Source: Saprospiraceae bacterium (lineage in GTDB: Bacteria > Bacteroidota > Bacteroidia > Chitinophagales > Saprospiraceae). From it: DNA of 64,000 nt. Shown in pieces: positions 25,992-33,869 of this stretch. A program made the translations under genes and the position numbers. The notes below the pieces were generated by a model, which was given only the letters and a program-made list of their open reading frames with translations, made no database searches and was not told where the DNA came from. Within the stretch, counting starts at the first letter, position 1; each line of letters starts with the position of its first letter. Where the stretch lies: contig JAHDFP010000010.1 of NCBI GenBank assembly GCA_020628095.1, positions 86,005 through 150,004 on the forward strand, read 5' to 3'.

Positions 25992-27180
25992 TGTTATCTG
26001 TTTTATCAAAGTGAATAATTTGATTTTTCTTTAATTCTTCTGCTTGATCTTCTTGTATGCCAATACGATCTATAATGGATAAGGTATGCTCACCTATAGA
26101 AGGTGGGTCATAGACTTTGCTTATACGTTGGCCTTTGTATTCTAGTGGAAACTTAGGAAGCGGAACAACTTCACCATTTTTCATTTTTACTGGTATTAGG
26201 CTGCCACCTTCTTTTAGCTGCGAATCTTCAAAGAGATCTATTGGTTTAGATATTGGTGCAAACGGTATATGATATTCGTCACAATTCGCAATTATTTGAG
26301 CTTTACTAAAGAGACGCACACGGTCATCAAGTTCTGGTAAGAACCATTCTCGCTGATCTATTCTGCCATTATTAGTGGAGAGCCTTTCATCATTTTTCCA
26401 GTCGAGCCACTCAAAAGCAGAGCAAAATCGCTCCCAATGTTTTTCACTTATAATACCGATGAAGACCTTATCGTCATCTGCCGTATCGAATATCTTGTAT
26501 ATCGACCAAGCACTTATTCGCTCGGGCATAGGTGGTATGGTATAGTCCACTTGTGACTGATAAGCCATGTGCTGACCCATCAGGAAAGTGCAAGTCTCAA
26601 AAAGTGCTGACTTGACATAAGCGCCTTCTCCTGTTTTCTCGCGCTCATAGAGTGCTTGTAAGATTCCGATATAACCAAACATACCTCCTGTAATATCTAT
26701 CACAGAAGTTCCCGCCCTCAGTGGATCACCGCTTCTACCTGTCATGTGTGCCAGCCCGCCCATCATCTGTACCACTTCATCCATAGCATGTCTTTTCTCA
26801 TAGGGTCCACTTAGAAATCCTTTGAGAGAGCAGTAGATGATAGCGGGATTGATCTCTTTCATTTTGTCATAAGAAAAGCCAAGTCGATCCATTGTTCCCG
26901 GTCCGAAATTTTCTACTATAACATCTGTCGTTTTTGCTAATTGATATATTATTTCTTTTCCTTCATCAGACTTAAGATCGACGGCCAGACTTTTTTTATT
27001 TCTATTATAAAACCAGAAATAACCTGTCCCGAAACCTTTTAAAAATCTTGTACTGTTGCCTTTTGGAGGCTCTACAAGAATAACATCTGCACCATTATCA
27101 GCGAGCATAAGACCAGCACATGGTCCCATGACTGCATGTGTAAATTCTAAAACTTTTATATCCTTTAATGGTCCAGACAT
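25984..27180 (-). CDS. CaiB/BaiF class III CoA-transferase
   Basis: 398 residues, the standard length. Motifs are VLEFTHAVMGPCAGLMLADNGADVILVEPPKGN, YFWFYNRNKKSLAVDLKS, DVIVENFGPGTMDRLGFSY and HAMDEVVQMMGGLAHMTG with the catalytic Asp. These enzymes move CoA between carboxylic acids through an aspartyl-CoA intermediate. Neighbouring LeuCD would make a hydroxy-diacid, this enzyme would activate it, and the HMGL-like lyase would split the CoA ester. Citramalate/malate CoA-transferases of this family offer a precedent. Start ATG 27178-27180, 17 bases after leuD-like. Confidence 0.9.
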   Translation of the reverse strand: MSGPLKDIKVLEFTHAVMGPCAGLMLADNGADVILVEPPKGNSTRFLKGFGTGYFWFYNRNKKSLAVDLKSDEGKEIIYQLAKTTDVIVENFGPGTMDRLGFSYDKMKEINPAIIYCSLKGFLSGPYEKRHAMDEVVQMMGGLAHMTGRSGDPLRAGTSVIDITGGMFGYIGILQALYEREKTGEGAYVKSALFETCTFLMGQHMAYQSQVDYTIPPMPERISAWSIYKIFDTADDDKVFIGIISEKHWERFCSAFEWLDWKNDERLSTNNGRIDQREWFLPELDDRVRLFSKAQIIANCDEYHIPFAPISKPIDLFEDSQLKEGGSLIPVKMKNGEVVPLPKFPLEYKGQRISKVYDPPSIGEHTLSIIDRIGIQEDQAEELKKNQIIHFDKTDNNV

Positions 27181-27197
27181 TGATAATCTAATTATAG

Positions 27198-27692
27198 TTA
27201 TACTTGATTTTCGACTTTAAATTTTTGATGGGTTCGTAGATAATTTACCAGTCCATCGGCACTAAGTATATCCATCATGATTTGCGGTAGTTGTGTGCCT
27301 TGATACAACTTGTTATAAGTTGTATCCATTACGTGACCCTGAGCTAAATCTATTTCTATGGCACTATCTGTTTTGATATTATGAGGGCCTATCTCTATGA
27401 TAGGCAAGCCTATATTGATGGCATTCCTAAAAAAAATCCGGGCAAAATCTTCCGCGATAACTGTTTTTATACCAGCTTGTTTGAGAGCAATAGGGGCTTG
27501 CTCACGTGATGATCCACAACCAAAATTTTTACCAGCAACTAGGATGTCTCCGGGCTGCACCTTTTCTTTAAACTCTGGATCTAAATCCTCAAGCACATGA
27601 GCTGCCAAACTGGAAATATCAAGAGTCTTTGTATATTTTCCTGGAATGATACGGTCCGTATCTATATTATCTCCATAAATGTGTAAAGTCAT
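27198..27692 (-). CDS. LeuD-type hydro-lyase, small subunit (canonical)
   Basis: 164 residues, typical of short archaeal/bacterial LeuD-like subunits. [14 protein letters not shown] and [17 protein letters not shown] are intact, including the SSRE Arg that binds the substrate carboxylate, then [17 protein letters not shown]. It pairs with the LeuC-like protein ending one base upstream (27694). The short form occurs in isopropylmalate, citraconate/methylmalate and dimethylmaleate-type hydratases. The context (CoA-transferase and lyase, no leuA/leuB) favours a catabolic hydratase. Compare the strongly altered paralogue at 5296. Confidence 0.9.
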   Translation of the reverse strand: MTLHIYGDNIDTDRIIPGKYTKTLDISSLAAHVLEDLDPEFKEKVQPGDILVAGKNFGCGSSREQAPIALKQAGIKTVIAEDFARIFFRNAINIGLPIIEIGPHNIKTDSAIEIDLAQGHVMDTTYNKLYQGTQLPQIMMDILSADGLVNYLRTHQKFKVENQV

Positions 27693-27693
27693 A

Positions 27694-28926
27694 CTATGAT
27701 TTTAGTTTTGATGGAGAAATAATTTCACCTGCCAATGCGCTGGCAGCCACGACAGCAGGAGAAGCCAAATAGATGTTGGAGTTAGGATTACCCATGCGTC
27801 CGCGGAAATTTCTGTTGGCTGCCGAGATCACGGTTTCGTTATTGCCGGGTACGCCCTGATGAGTTCCGACGCAGGGTCCACATCCTGGTGTCAGAATAGC
27901 CGCACCAGCATCCATTAGTGTTTGTAAGGTGCCATTATTCATCGCGTCCATCATAGTTTTCTTAGAGGCAGGTGCAATAAGAAATCTAACGCCCTTGGGT
28001 ATGCGGTGTCCTTTGAGTACTTCAGCGGCGGCTTGCAAATCTTCCAGTCTTCCGTTGCAGCAAGTACCTATGAATGCATAATCGATTTTTGTACCAGCGA
28101 CTACAGACGAGTTAACTGTATTATCAGGAGACTCTGGGATAGCAATTTGATTTTCTAGACTGCTGATATCAAATTCGTAAACTTCTGAATAATTGGCATT
28201 GGCATCAGGTATATAAATGTCATCAAAAGAATAATCCAACTTTAGTCCTCTAGAAGAAATCAATCCTGCCTTAGCACCCATCTCAGCGACCATGTTTGTG
28301 ATGGTCATTCGACTTGCCAAAGTCATATTCTCAAATACTTCACCATTGAACTCAATGGCCTTGTACGTTGCACCTGAGATAGTTATTTTACCGACAAGAA
28401 ATAGAATTAAGTCTTTAGCCGTGACGCTATCCTGCAGTTGACCATGACAGATAATCTTAATTGACTCCGGTACTTTTAGCCAAATACTTCCCGTCATCAT
28501 CGTAGCAGCTAAGTCTGTAGAACCTACCCCACACGCGAATGCACTCAAGGCACCATAAGTCGGTGTATGCGAGTCCGCTCCTATAAATACATGACCTGGT
28601 TTGACATAAGCCTGCTCTACCATAACTTGATGACATATCCCTTCTCCTATGTCAAAAAGTTCTATCCCTTGTTCCTTTGCAAACTGACGCATCATCACAT
28701 GTAAGTTAGCGATGCGCTCGTTAGGGGCTGGGACGGCATGATCTAATATGAGTGCACATTTTTTAGGATCAAAAACCTTCGTACCACCCATACTTTCAAA
28801 GGCCTTAATGGCTAACGGTGCGGTTGTATCTGTAGCCATGACTCCGTCTACGGGACAAATTATAAGTTGACCTGGTCGGACGTGTTCGCCGATATGCTTT
28901 GATAATATTTTTTCTGTAATGGTCAA
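27694..28926 (-). CDS. LeuC-type hydro-lyase, large subunit (canonical)
   Basis: 410 residues. GADSHTPTYGALSAFACGVGSTD, AFIGTCCNGRLEDL and TPGCGPCVGTHQG carry the family signatures and the three cluster Cys positions, followed by NRNFRGRMGNPNSNIYLASP. It should hold a [4Fe-4S] cluster and, with the subunit at 27198, hydrate an unsaturated dicarboxylate. Homologous to the 2672 protein but a better match to the standard motifs, so the two pairs probably act on different acids. It is 10 bases after the HMGL-like gene in the leftward operon. Confidence 0.9.
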   Translation of the reverse strand: MTITEKILSKHIGEHVRPGQLIICPVDGVMATDTTAPLAIKAFESMGGTKVFDPKKCALILDHAVPAPNERIANLHVMMRQFAKEQGIELFDIGEGICHQVMVEQAYVKPGHVFIGADSHTPTYGALSAFACGVGSTDLAATMMTGSIWLKVPESIKIICHGQLQDSVTAKDLILFLVGKITISGATYKAIEFNGEVFENMTLASRMTITNMVAEMGAKAGLISSRGLKLDYSFDDIYIPDANANYSEVYEFDISSLENQIAIPESPDNTVNSSVVAGTKIDYAFIGTCCNGRLEDLQAAAEVLKGHRIPKGVRFLIAPASKKTMMDAMNNGTLQTLMDAGAAILTPGCGPCVGTHQGVPGNNETVISAANRNFRGRMGNPNSNIYLASPAVVAASALAGEIISPSKLKS

Positions 28927-28936
28927 TTATAGTGAC

Positions 28937-29857
28937 TTATGTTATTTTGATTTGTTCGTTGTGCAATAAGTTGTACATCTGGCCTTGTAATGTATGTCCA
29001 AGTCTTTCTTCCATCTCTATAGATATAGAGGCTATTTTTTTATTATTAATTCCAGTCTCATAGCCCATCTGATGTAGCATGTGTACAGTGTCTTCGGTCG
29101 CGATATTACCTGTCGCACTTTTTATAAATGGACATCCACCTAGTCCTCCAAAGGCTGTATCAAAGTGGCGGACACCCCCTGTGACGGCAGTATACACATT
29201 AGCAAGACCCTTGCTTTCTGTATTGTGTAAATGTAGGAACACAGGAATGCCTTCGCACAAAGAGATTATTTCCTCCGTGTATTCCTTGATCTGGGCAGGA
29301 TGTGCCATACCAGTAGAATCTGCAAGAGCTATCTCCGTTATGCCCAAATCGAGATGGTGTTTTACCAGATCCATCACAACGGATTTACTTATATGACCTT
29401 CATAACGACAACCAAAAGCGCACTGTATACCAGCGCGTACTTGTATTCCGTTAGACTTGGCGAGCGATATCATATACTTTATTCTGGTGCGTGCATCCGT
29501 AAGAGAGATTCGCGCATTTTTTTGACTATGTGTATCGCTTGCTGACATAGAACAAGATAGATGTCCAAGGCCACAATCAATGGCTCTATGGACACCTTTT
29601 TCGTTAAGAACAAGACCACTGTACAGCACATCTTCACTATGAACCAATCGAGAAATGAGTTCTTCCGCATCAGCCATTTGAGGGACTAATTTGGGATGTA
29701 CAAATGAGGCGACTTGTATACGGCTTATACCACTATCTATAAGTTGTTGTATGATTTGTAGCTTGGTGTCAATTGTAATTGGGATGGCCAAATTTTGTAT
29801 GCCGTCTCTAAGTCCTTGCTCCTCTATGGTGATATGTTTGGATGGATTCAGTCTGAT
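28937..29857 (-). CDS. HMG-CoA lyase-like DRE-TIM metallolyase, start codon unusual
   Basis: About 306 residues. The essential motif GLRDGIQN (catalytic Arg and metal Asp) is encoded at 29792-29815, just upstream of the only nearby TTG (29789-29791). The frame is open back to TAG at 29882-29884 with no ATG, GTG or TTG, so the start must be a rare codon: ATC at 29855-29857 or CTG at 29849-29851. Other signatures are VASFVHPKLVPQMAD, ADSTGMAHPAQ, LHLHNTESKGLANV and AFGGLGGCPF, typical of HMG-CoA lyase. It would cleave a 3-hydroxyacyl-CoA made by the neighbouring CoA-transferase. Predicted start is 4 bases after the VOC stop. Confidence 0.87.
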   Translation of the reverse strand: MRLNPSKHITIEEQGLRDGIQNLAIPITIDTKLQIIQQLIDSGISRIQVASFVHPKLVPQMADAEELISRLVHSEDVLYSGLVLNEKGVHRAIDCGLGHLSCSMSASDTHSQKNARISLTDARTRIKYMISLAKSNGIQVRAGIQCAFGCRYEGHISKSVVMDLVKHHLDLGITEIALADSTGMAHPAQIKEYTEEIISLCEGIPVFLHLHNTESKGLANVYTAVTGGVRHFDTAFGGLGGCPFIKSATGNIATEDTVHMLHQMGYETGINNKKIASISIEMEERLGHTLQGQMYNLLHNEQIKIT

Positions 29858-29861
29858 CTTT

Positions 29862-30869
29862 TTATAGTAATTCGATAAATTCTAACCAAGCTCCATCAGG
29901 GCTTTGGATTGCCAATGTTTTACAAAGTCCATAGGGCGGAATATCTACTAAGCCGTAGCCTCTGATTTCTTCATCACTAAATCTTTTTTTGTAATTATCT
30001 ACATCACGACACGGAAAACGAAGTGTCATAATACCCAGATTAGGTGGATGCGCTCTCGAAGAATAGTCTTTACCCATGATCCCATCTAATTCTATTAACT
30101 CCACACTACCAAAATTTTTTCCATCAGGACTAAGTATACATATCTTTCGCTCTATATTCTGATAGATATTTTGGGGAACACCAAATAAGTTTTCGTCCTT
30201 GTCTGTGCCCTTTAGTACCTTATCCATATAAACTTTGAAGCCGAGCTTATTGATGTAAAAGTCTTTGGATTTTTCTATATCTGTGACGATCTGTGAAGAG
30301 TTAAATATGTGGCTTACTTTTCTGAGATGTGGATAACCTTGTAACTCTGGCTGATGTCTCTGTATCAACGCGAACACAATATCCTCATATCCATGCACTA
30401 ATACTTCGGAGATATGAAAATCTCCGAATACGTACTCAATAGGATCATTATATGCCGTCCAACCAAAAGACCTGAACAGGTCAAATGTCTCACCCAAATT
30501 AGTAACACGAACATCCACATCATAGATGCCACCTGTGTCCCAGGATTGTGAACTGGATCGGATATATTCTTGTTCCAGATTATCAAATTGGCAAAGCCTA
30601 AGATATCCTCTATTGCAATGGGGATTATGCAGAACGATCTGGCGCGTTTTATCTGCTGTGTTAATATTCCAAAATGTCAATTGGTCCTGTGCAATCGATG
30701 AATCCGATATAGTGCTCCAACCTGTAATTGATTCATACTGTAGCCTGGCTGCTTCCGCATCTTTTATACAAAAAATAACTTCTTGAAAACCTCGCACCTC
30801 CCAAGAGTCAGTGCCTTGAGAAGATTCGGTAGTCAACCAATCAGTTATATATGCAGGTGCATTATCCAA
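29862..30869 (-). CDS. Double VOC-domain protein
   Basis: 335 residues, cytoplasmic, TTG start at 30869. Two VOC modules: VRGFQEVIFCIKDAEAARLQYESITGW at the N-terminus and KVSHIFNSSQIVTDIEKSKDFYINKLGFKVY in the C-terminal half, ending SPDGAWLEFIELL with a likely metal Glu. Two modules are the architecture of extradiol dioxygenases and 4-hydroxyphenylpyruvate-type enzymes, but also of non-catalytic binders. First gene of the leftward operon behind operator 4, and it faces another VOC gene (30932) across that operator. An oxygen-dependent ring-opening role is possible, not shown. Confidence 0.8.
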   Translation of the reverse strand: MDNAPAYITDWLTTESSQGTDSWEVRGFQEVIFCIKDAEAARLQYESITGWSTISDSSIAQDQLTFWNINTADKTRQIVLHNPHCNRGYLRLCQFDNLEQEYIRSSSQSWDTGGIYDVDVRVTNLGETFDLFRSFGWTAYNDPIEYVFGDFHISEVLVHGYEDIVFALIQRHQPELQGYPHLRKVSHIFNSSQIVTDIEKSKDFYINKLGFKVYMDKVLKGTDKDENLFGVPQNIYQNIERKICILSPDGKNFGSVELIELDGIMGKDYSSRAHPPNLGIMTLRFPCRDVDNYKKRFSDEEIRGYGLVDIPPYGLCKTLAIQSPDGAWLEFIELL

Positions 30870-30891
30870 GAAAAAATGATTATCTGTAAAA

Positions 30892-30912
30892 TTAGTTAAT
30901 TAAGTTAACTAA
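30892..30912. promoter_or_regulatory. Palindromic operator 4 (probable MarR site)
   Basis: Perfect inverted repeat TTAGTTAA-TTAAG-TTAACTAA between the divergent VOC genes at 30869 and 30932, 19 bases before the plus-strand ATG and 22 bases before the minus-strand TTG. It would control the leftward operon to 24528 and the rightward operon to 35262. Confidence 0.75.
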
Positions 30913-30931
30913 TTTAATTTTAATTTAGAGC

Positions 30932-32050
30932 ATGTGCAATAATCTTGGTAGAAGTTATCTATTGGTCGTATGTATGCTGATAAGCATAATATCTTGTCAG
31001 GATTACAAACCATCTCATACCTCAAACAATAAATCTATGTCAACCAAAGATCCTCTGGCGGCGGATAATGATTCTACAGGATTATCTGGTCCACTGCATA
31101 CGGTTACGCTTTCTACTAATGATCTTGAGGAGATAAAAAAGTTCTATGTGGATGGTATGGGTCTTACAATGGATGGTCCTATAAAACTGGGAACAGCTCA
31201 GAGTGAAGCACAAAGAAAATTATGGCAACTAGATTCTAAAGAAGAATATGACTTCTATCATCTCTATCGGGCTTCAGTACCAGAACTAATACAAATAAGA
31301 TTATTACATTTCAAAGAAAAGAAAAAGCCTATCCATAGTAGTTACAATAGCATGGAGTTAGGACCATTCTCTTTAGGTTTTCCAAATCTGGACCAAAAGG
31401 CGCTGGATACAAAGCTGAGAAAAATGGGTATCGGTTCTATGGACAAGATGCAAGAAGGGACGATACCCAGACCTGACGGCAGTACCTACAGATACTGGGA
31501 AACCATATTCAATGGACCAGATTATGTGCATAGCGTCGGCATAGAAAGAGGAGATGGGATGCCGCCCTTGTCACCATCTGATACTCTGACTAAGCTGGGT
31601 GGACCAGGTTATTCTGCTCAGGTGATTACTGATTCTGATCGTTACTTGGAGTTCATGACGGACGTTTTAGATTTAGAATTAAGAGCGGATAGACAATGGG
31701 AATCTTCACCAGGTTCTGCGCTTGGAATAGAAGAAGGTATTCCATTCAGATTTGCCTTGGTCTATGCTAAGGGGAGTTCATATAATCATTTTCTGTTCTT
31801 AGATTTTTTTGAATCTGAGATGATAGACCCCGGAGTTCCACCTAGAATACCTCATCTTGGATTAGGTGCATGGACTATAGAGACTAAGGACATCAAGGAA
31901 GTAACAAAGAGGGCTAAAGAGTTTGGTTCAACTATCATTGCCGAAGACGATAATTATGACAGCCCTATATTTGGACGATGTGAGATAGTCACGATGTTGG
32001 CGCCTAATGGATTTATAATTGAGCTATTTCAGAAAAAACTTTCTAACTAA
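30932..32050 (+). CDS. VOC-fold lipoprotein
   Basis: 372 residues. MCNNLGRSYLLVVCMLISIISCQDYK is a lipoprotein signal (IISC). After a linker come two VOC modules: LHTVTLSTNDLEEIKKFYVDGMGLTMDGPI and GYSAQVITDSDRYLEFMTDVLDLELRADRQ, ending APNGFIIELFQKKL with the metal-position Glu. Lipid-anchored VOC proteins are unusual. With the exported homologue at 17557 it suggests substrate binding or chemistry in the periplasm. It lies 19 bases after operator 4 and is followed by the CpcT-like gene. Confidence 0.78.
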   Translation: MCNNLGRSYLLVVCMLISIISCQDYKPSHTSNNKSMSTKDPLAADNDSTGLSGPLHTVTLSTNDLEEIKKFYVDGMGLTMDGPIKLGTAQSEAQRKLWQLDSKEEYDFYHLYRASVPELIQIRLLHFKEKKKPIHSSYNSMELGPFSLGFPNLDQKALDTKLRKMGIGSMDKMQEGTIPRPDGSTYRYWETIFNGPDYVHSVGIERGDGMPPLSPSDTLTKLGGPGYSAQVITDSDRYLEFMTDVLDLELRADRQWESSPGSALGIEEGIPFRFALVYAKGSSYNHFLFLDFFESEMIDPGVPPRIPHLGLGAWTIETKDIKEVTKRAKEFGSTIIAEDDNYDSPIFGRCEIVTMLAPNGFIIELFQKKLSN

Positions 32051-32099
32051 ATAGACTCCCAAAAAAAAGAAAATATAGGTAACCCAAACAAAAAATCTT

Positions 32100-32666
32100 A
32101 TGCCGACAAAGGGAATAAAATTGTTCGAGAAAATTATTGTTGGACATTTCGATAACCAAGATCAGATAGATAATGAAATATCCGATGGTCAACAGATACA
32201 TCCTTACGCCGTGCATGTAACCGAAGTTATAAACCATAGAATCAGTAATATTCCGTCGGACTTTGTCGGAACCTTTATACTAGAAGAATCTTATTACACT
32301 TATCCCGATGGTTCTAAGAAAATAAAGCCTCTGTTTTTTAGAGTTACACCTTGTGGAGAATTTGATATTCATTTGCAGTCTGTGCAGATTCCTGATAGAT
32401 TAGATGATAAAGAGGTGGTCAATGCCAATCCTGATTTGAGTTTTGATTATGAAGAGTTAGAGGTAAGAGAGCAATTTGGAAAAGCAACTTATCATAATAT
32501 AGGTGATAAGTTTGTGGTCAATCATCTTACTGATATGGGCGGCGGCATATTATTTAACCTTATAGAGACGCTATCGGATGGGAGATTACAAGTCATGGAG
32601 CTAGTCAAAAAGAATGGGCATAAAATAACGCCTTATGATTCGCCGATAATATACATACGTAAATAA
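32100..32666 (+). CDS. Possible CpcT/CpeT-like calycin protein
   Basis: 188 residues, no signal peptide. IIVGHFDNQDQIDNEI, FILEESYYTYPDGSKKI and LFFRVTPCGEFDIHLQSVQIPD give a beta-rich pattern that resembles the CpcT/CpeT family, whose cyanobacterial members attach phycobilins to phycobiliproteins. Bacteroidota members have no assigned role. The resemblance is from memory and weak, so the firm statement is only: a conserved, soluble, beta-rich protein in the operon. If the call is right, a bilin-like ligand would fit the tetrapyrrole hypothesis for this island. The stop is followed directly by the GTG of the MFS gene. Confidence 0.6.
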   Translation: MPTKGIKLFEKIIVGHFDNQDQIDNEISDGQQIHPYAVHVTEVINHRISNIPSDFVGTFILEESYYTYPDGSKKIKPLFFRVTPCGEFDIHLQSVQIPDRLDDKEVVNANPDLSFDYEELEVREQFGKATYHNIGDKFVVNHLTDMGGGILFNLIETLSDGRLQVMELVKKNGHKITPYDSPIIYIRK

Positions 32667-33869
32667 GTGAAAAAGAATACTTTATATACCTTTTTGATCG
32701 CGGTTATGGGCATGCTCATACTGACCGTCACTAATGGAATGACCTTTACAGGTCTGACGGTCTATGATGAGTCGCTCATAGAATATTTTAACTGGACTAA
32801 ATCCACACTAAAGTTTCGAGATTTTCTTAACCTAGCTTGTGCGGCTATTATCTTACCGTTCATCGGTGCATTCGTGGATAAGTTTGGTGTCAAAAGGTCG
32901 CTTATAGTGGGATTACTGCTATTAGGATTATGCTATAAGCTATATGCGCATATCGCAACACCGACACAGATGTATTTGATACATATAATATTTGCATTTG
33001 GTGTGGCGGCATCTGGGACCTTAGTAGTTATCATCATGGTATCGCAGAGAGTATCTAACAATAGAGGTGCAGCAATAGGGATAGCTCTGGCAGGTACGAG
33101 CCTTGGCGGTATATTGATACCTAAGTTGGCTGGTTATCTATTGAAAGATAACGATTGGAGAGAGGCTTTTCAGTATGAGTCTATATTACCCTTCTTTATC
33201 ATCATATTGGTTCTGCTGTTTGTTAAGGATAAAGACAAATTTGAATCATCAGGTAAAAAGAAAACGCAAGATCTTACGGAGTTAGATTTTAAGGCTGCAC
33301 TGAAGACGCGACCATTTTGGTTATTGGCGTTCATTGGGTTCTTTTGTTACTATGCCATACTGGGTCTTATGGGGAATTTGTTTTTATACATGAGAGAACT
33401 ATCCTTTAGCACGGAGACGGCTATCAATGCGTTAGGACTTATCTCGCTGGTTATCCTTGTTGCCAAATTAGTTTCTGGTGTACTGACGGACTATGTCAAT
33501 CGGTATGTTCTTTTTCGTATACAGATATTTGTGATGCTCTTAGGTGCGATAGGATTTGCTATGTATAGCGATAGCATGGTGTGGTTTGCCATTCCACTTA
33601 TGGCTATCGGATGGGGTGGTTTATATACCTTGATTAACTATATTATCATAACGACCTTCGGTGTAGATTCTGCTGGTAAGATTGGAGGATCTATTTCTAC
33701 CTTTGAGTCATTGGGTGCTGGTCTGGGCATCTGGCTTTCTGGTATGATCGCAGACCAGTCGGGTAGTTATCAGATGAGTTTTATTGTGGTGTCCGCCTTT
33801 TTATTTATTGCCTTTATTTTTTCTTTTCTTTTGAAACCTCTAACAGAAGAGACGCATGCAGGTACGTAA
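32667..33869 (+). CDS. MFS transporter, copy 2
   Basis: 400 residues, about 12 membrane helices, GTG start directly after the preceding stop. FIGAFVDKFGVKRSLIVG is the MFS loop signature; VSQRVSNNRGAAIGIALAGTSLGG lies in helix 5; the central loop (FESSGKKKTQDLTELDFKAALK) separates the halves. Similar in type to the carrier at 20839 (monocarboxylate/oxalate-like). It overlaps the ALDH gene by 14 bases, so the two are translationally linked. Substrate unknown. Confidence 0.9.
   Translation: MKKNTLYTFLIAVMGMLILTVTNGMTFTGLTVYDESLIEYFNWTKSTLKFRDFLNLACAAIILPFIGAFVDKFGVKRSLIVGLLLLGLCYKLYAHIATPTQMYLIHIIFAFGVAASGTLVVIIMVSQRVSNNRGAAIGIALAGTSLGGILIPKLAGYLLKDNDWREAFQYESILPFFIIILVLLFVKDKDKFESSGKKKTQDLTELDFKAALKTRPFWLLAFIGFFCYYAILGLMGNLFLYMRELSFSTETAINALGLISLVILVAKLVSGVLTDYVNRYVLFRIQIFVMLLGAIGFAMYSDSMVWFAIPLMAIGWGGLYTLINYIIITTFGVDSAGKIGGSISTFESLGAGLGIWLSGMIADQSGSYQMSFIVVSAFLFIAFIFSFLLKPLTEETHAGT

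Noticed and set aside
2672..28926. Leucine biosynthesis operon, because of LeuC/LeuD-type genes
   Set aside because: No leuA or leuB present, two separated LeuCD pairs, and neighbours are catabolic enzymes with a MarR regulon.
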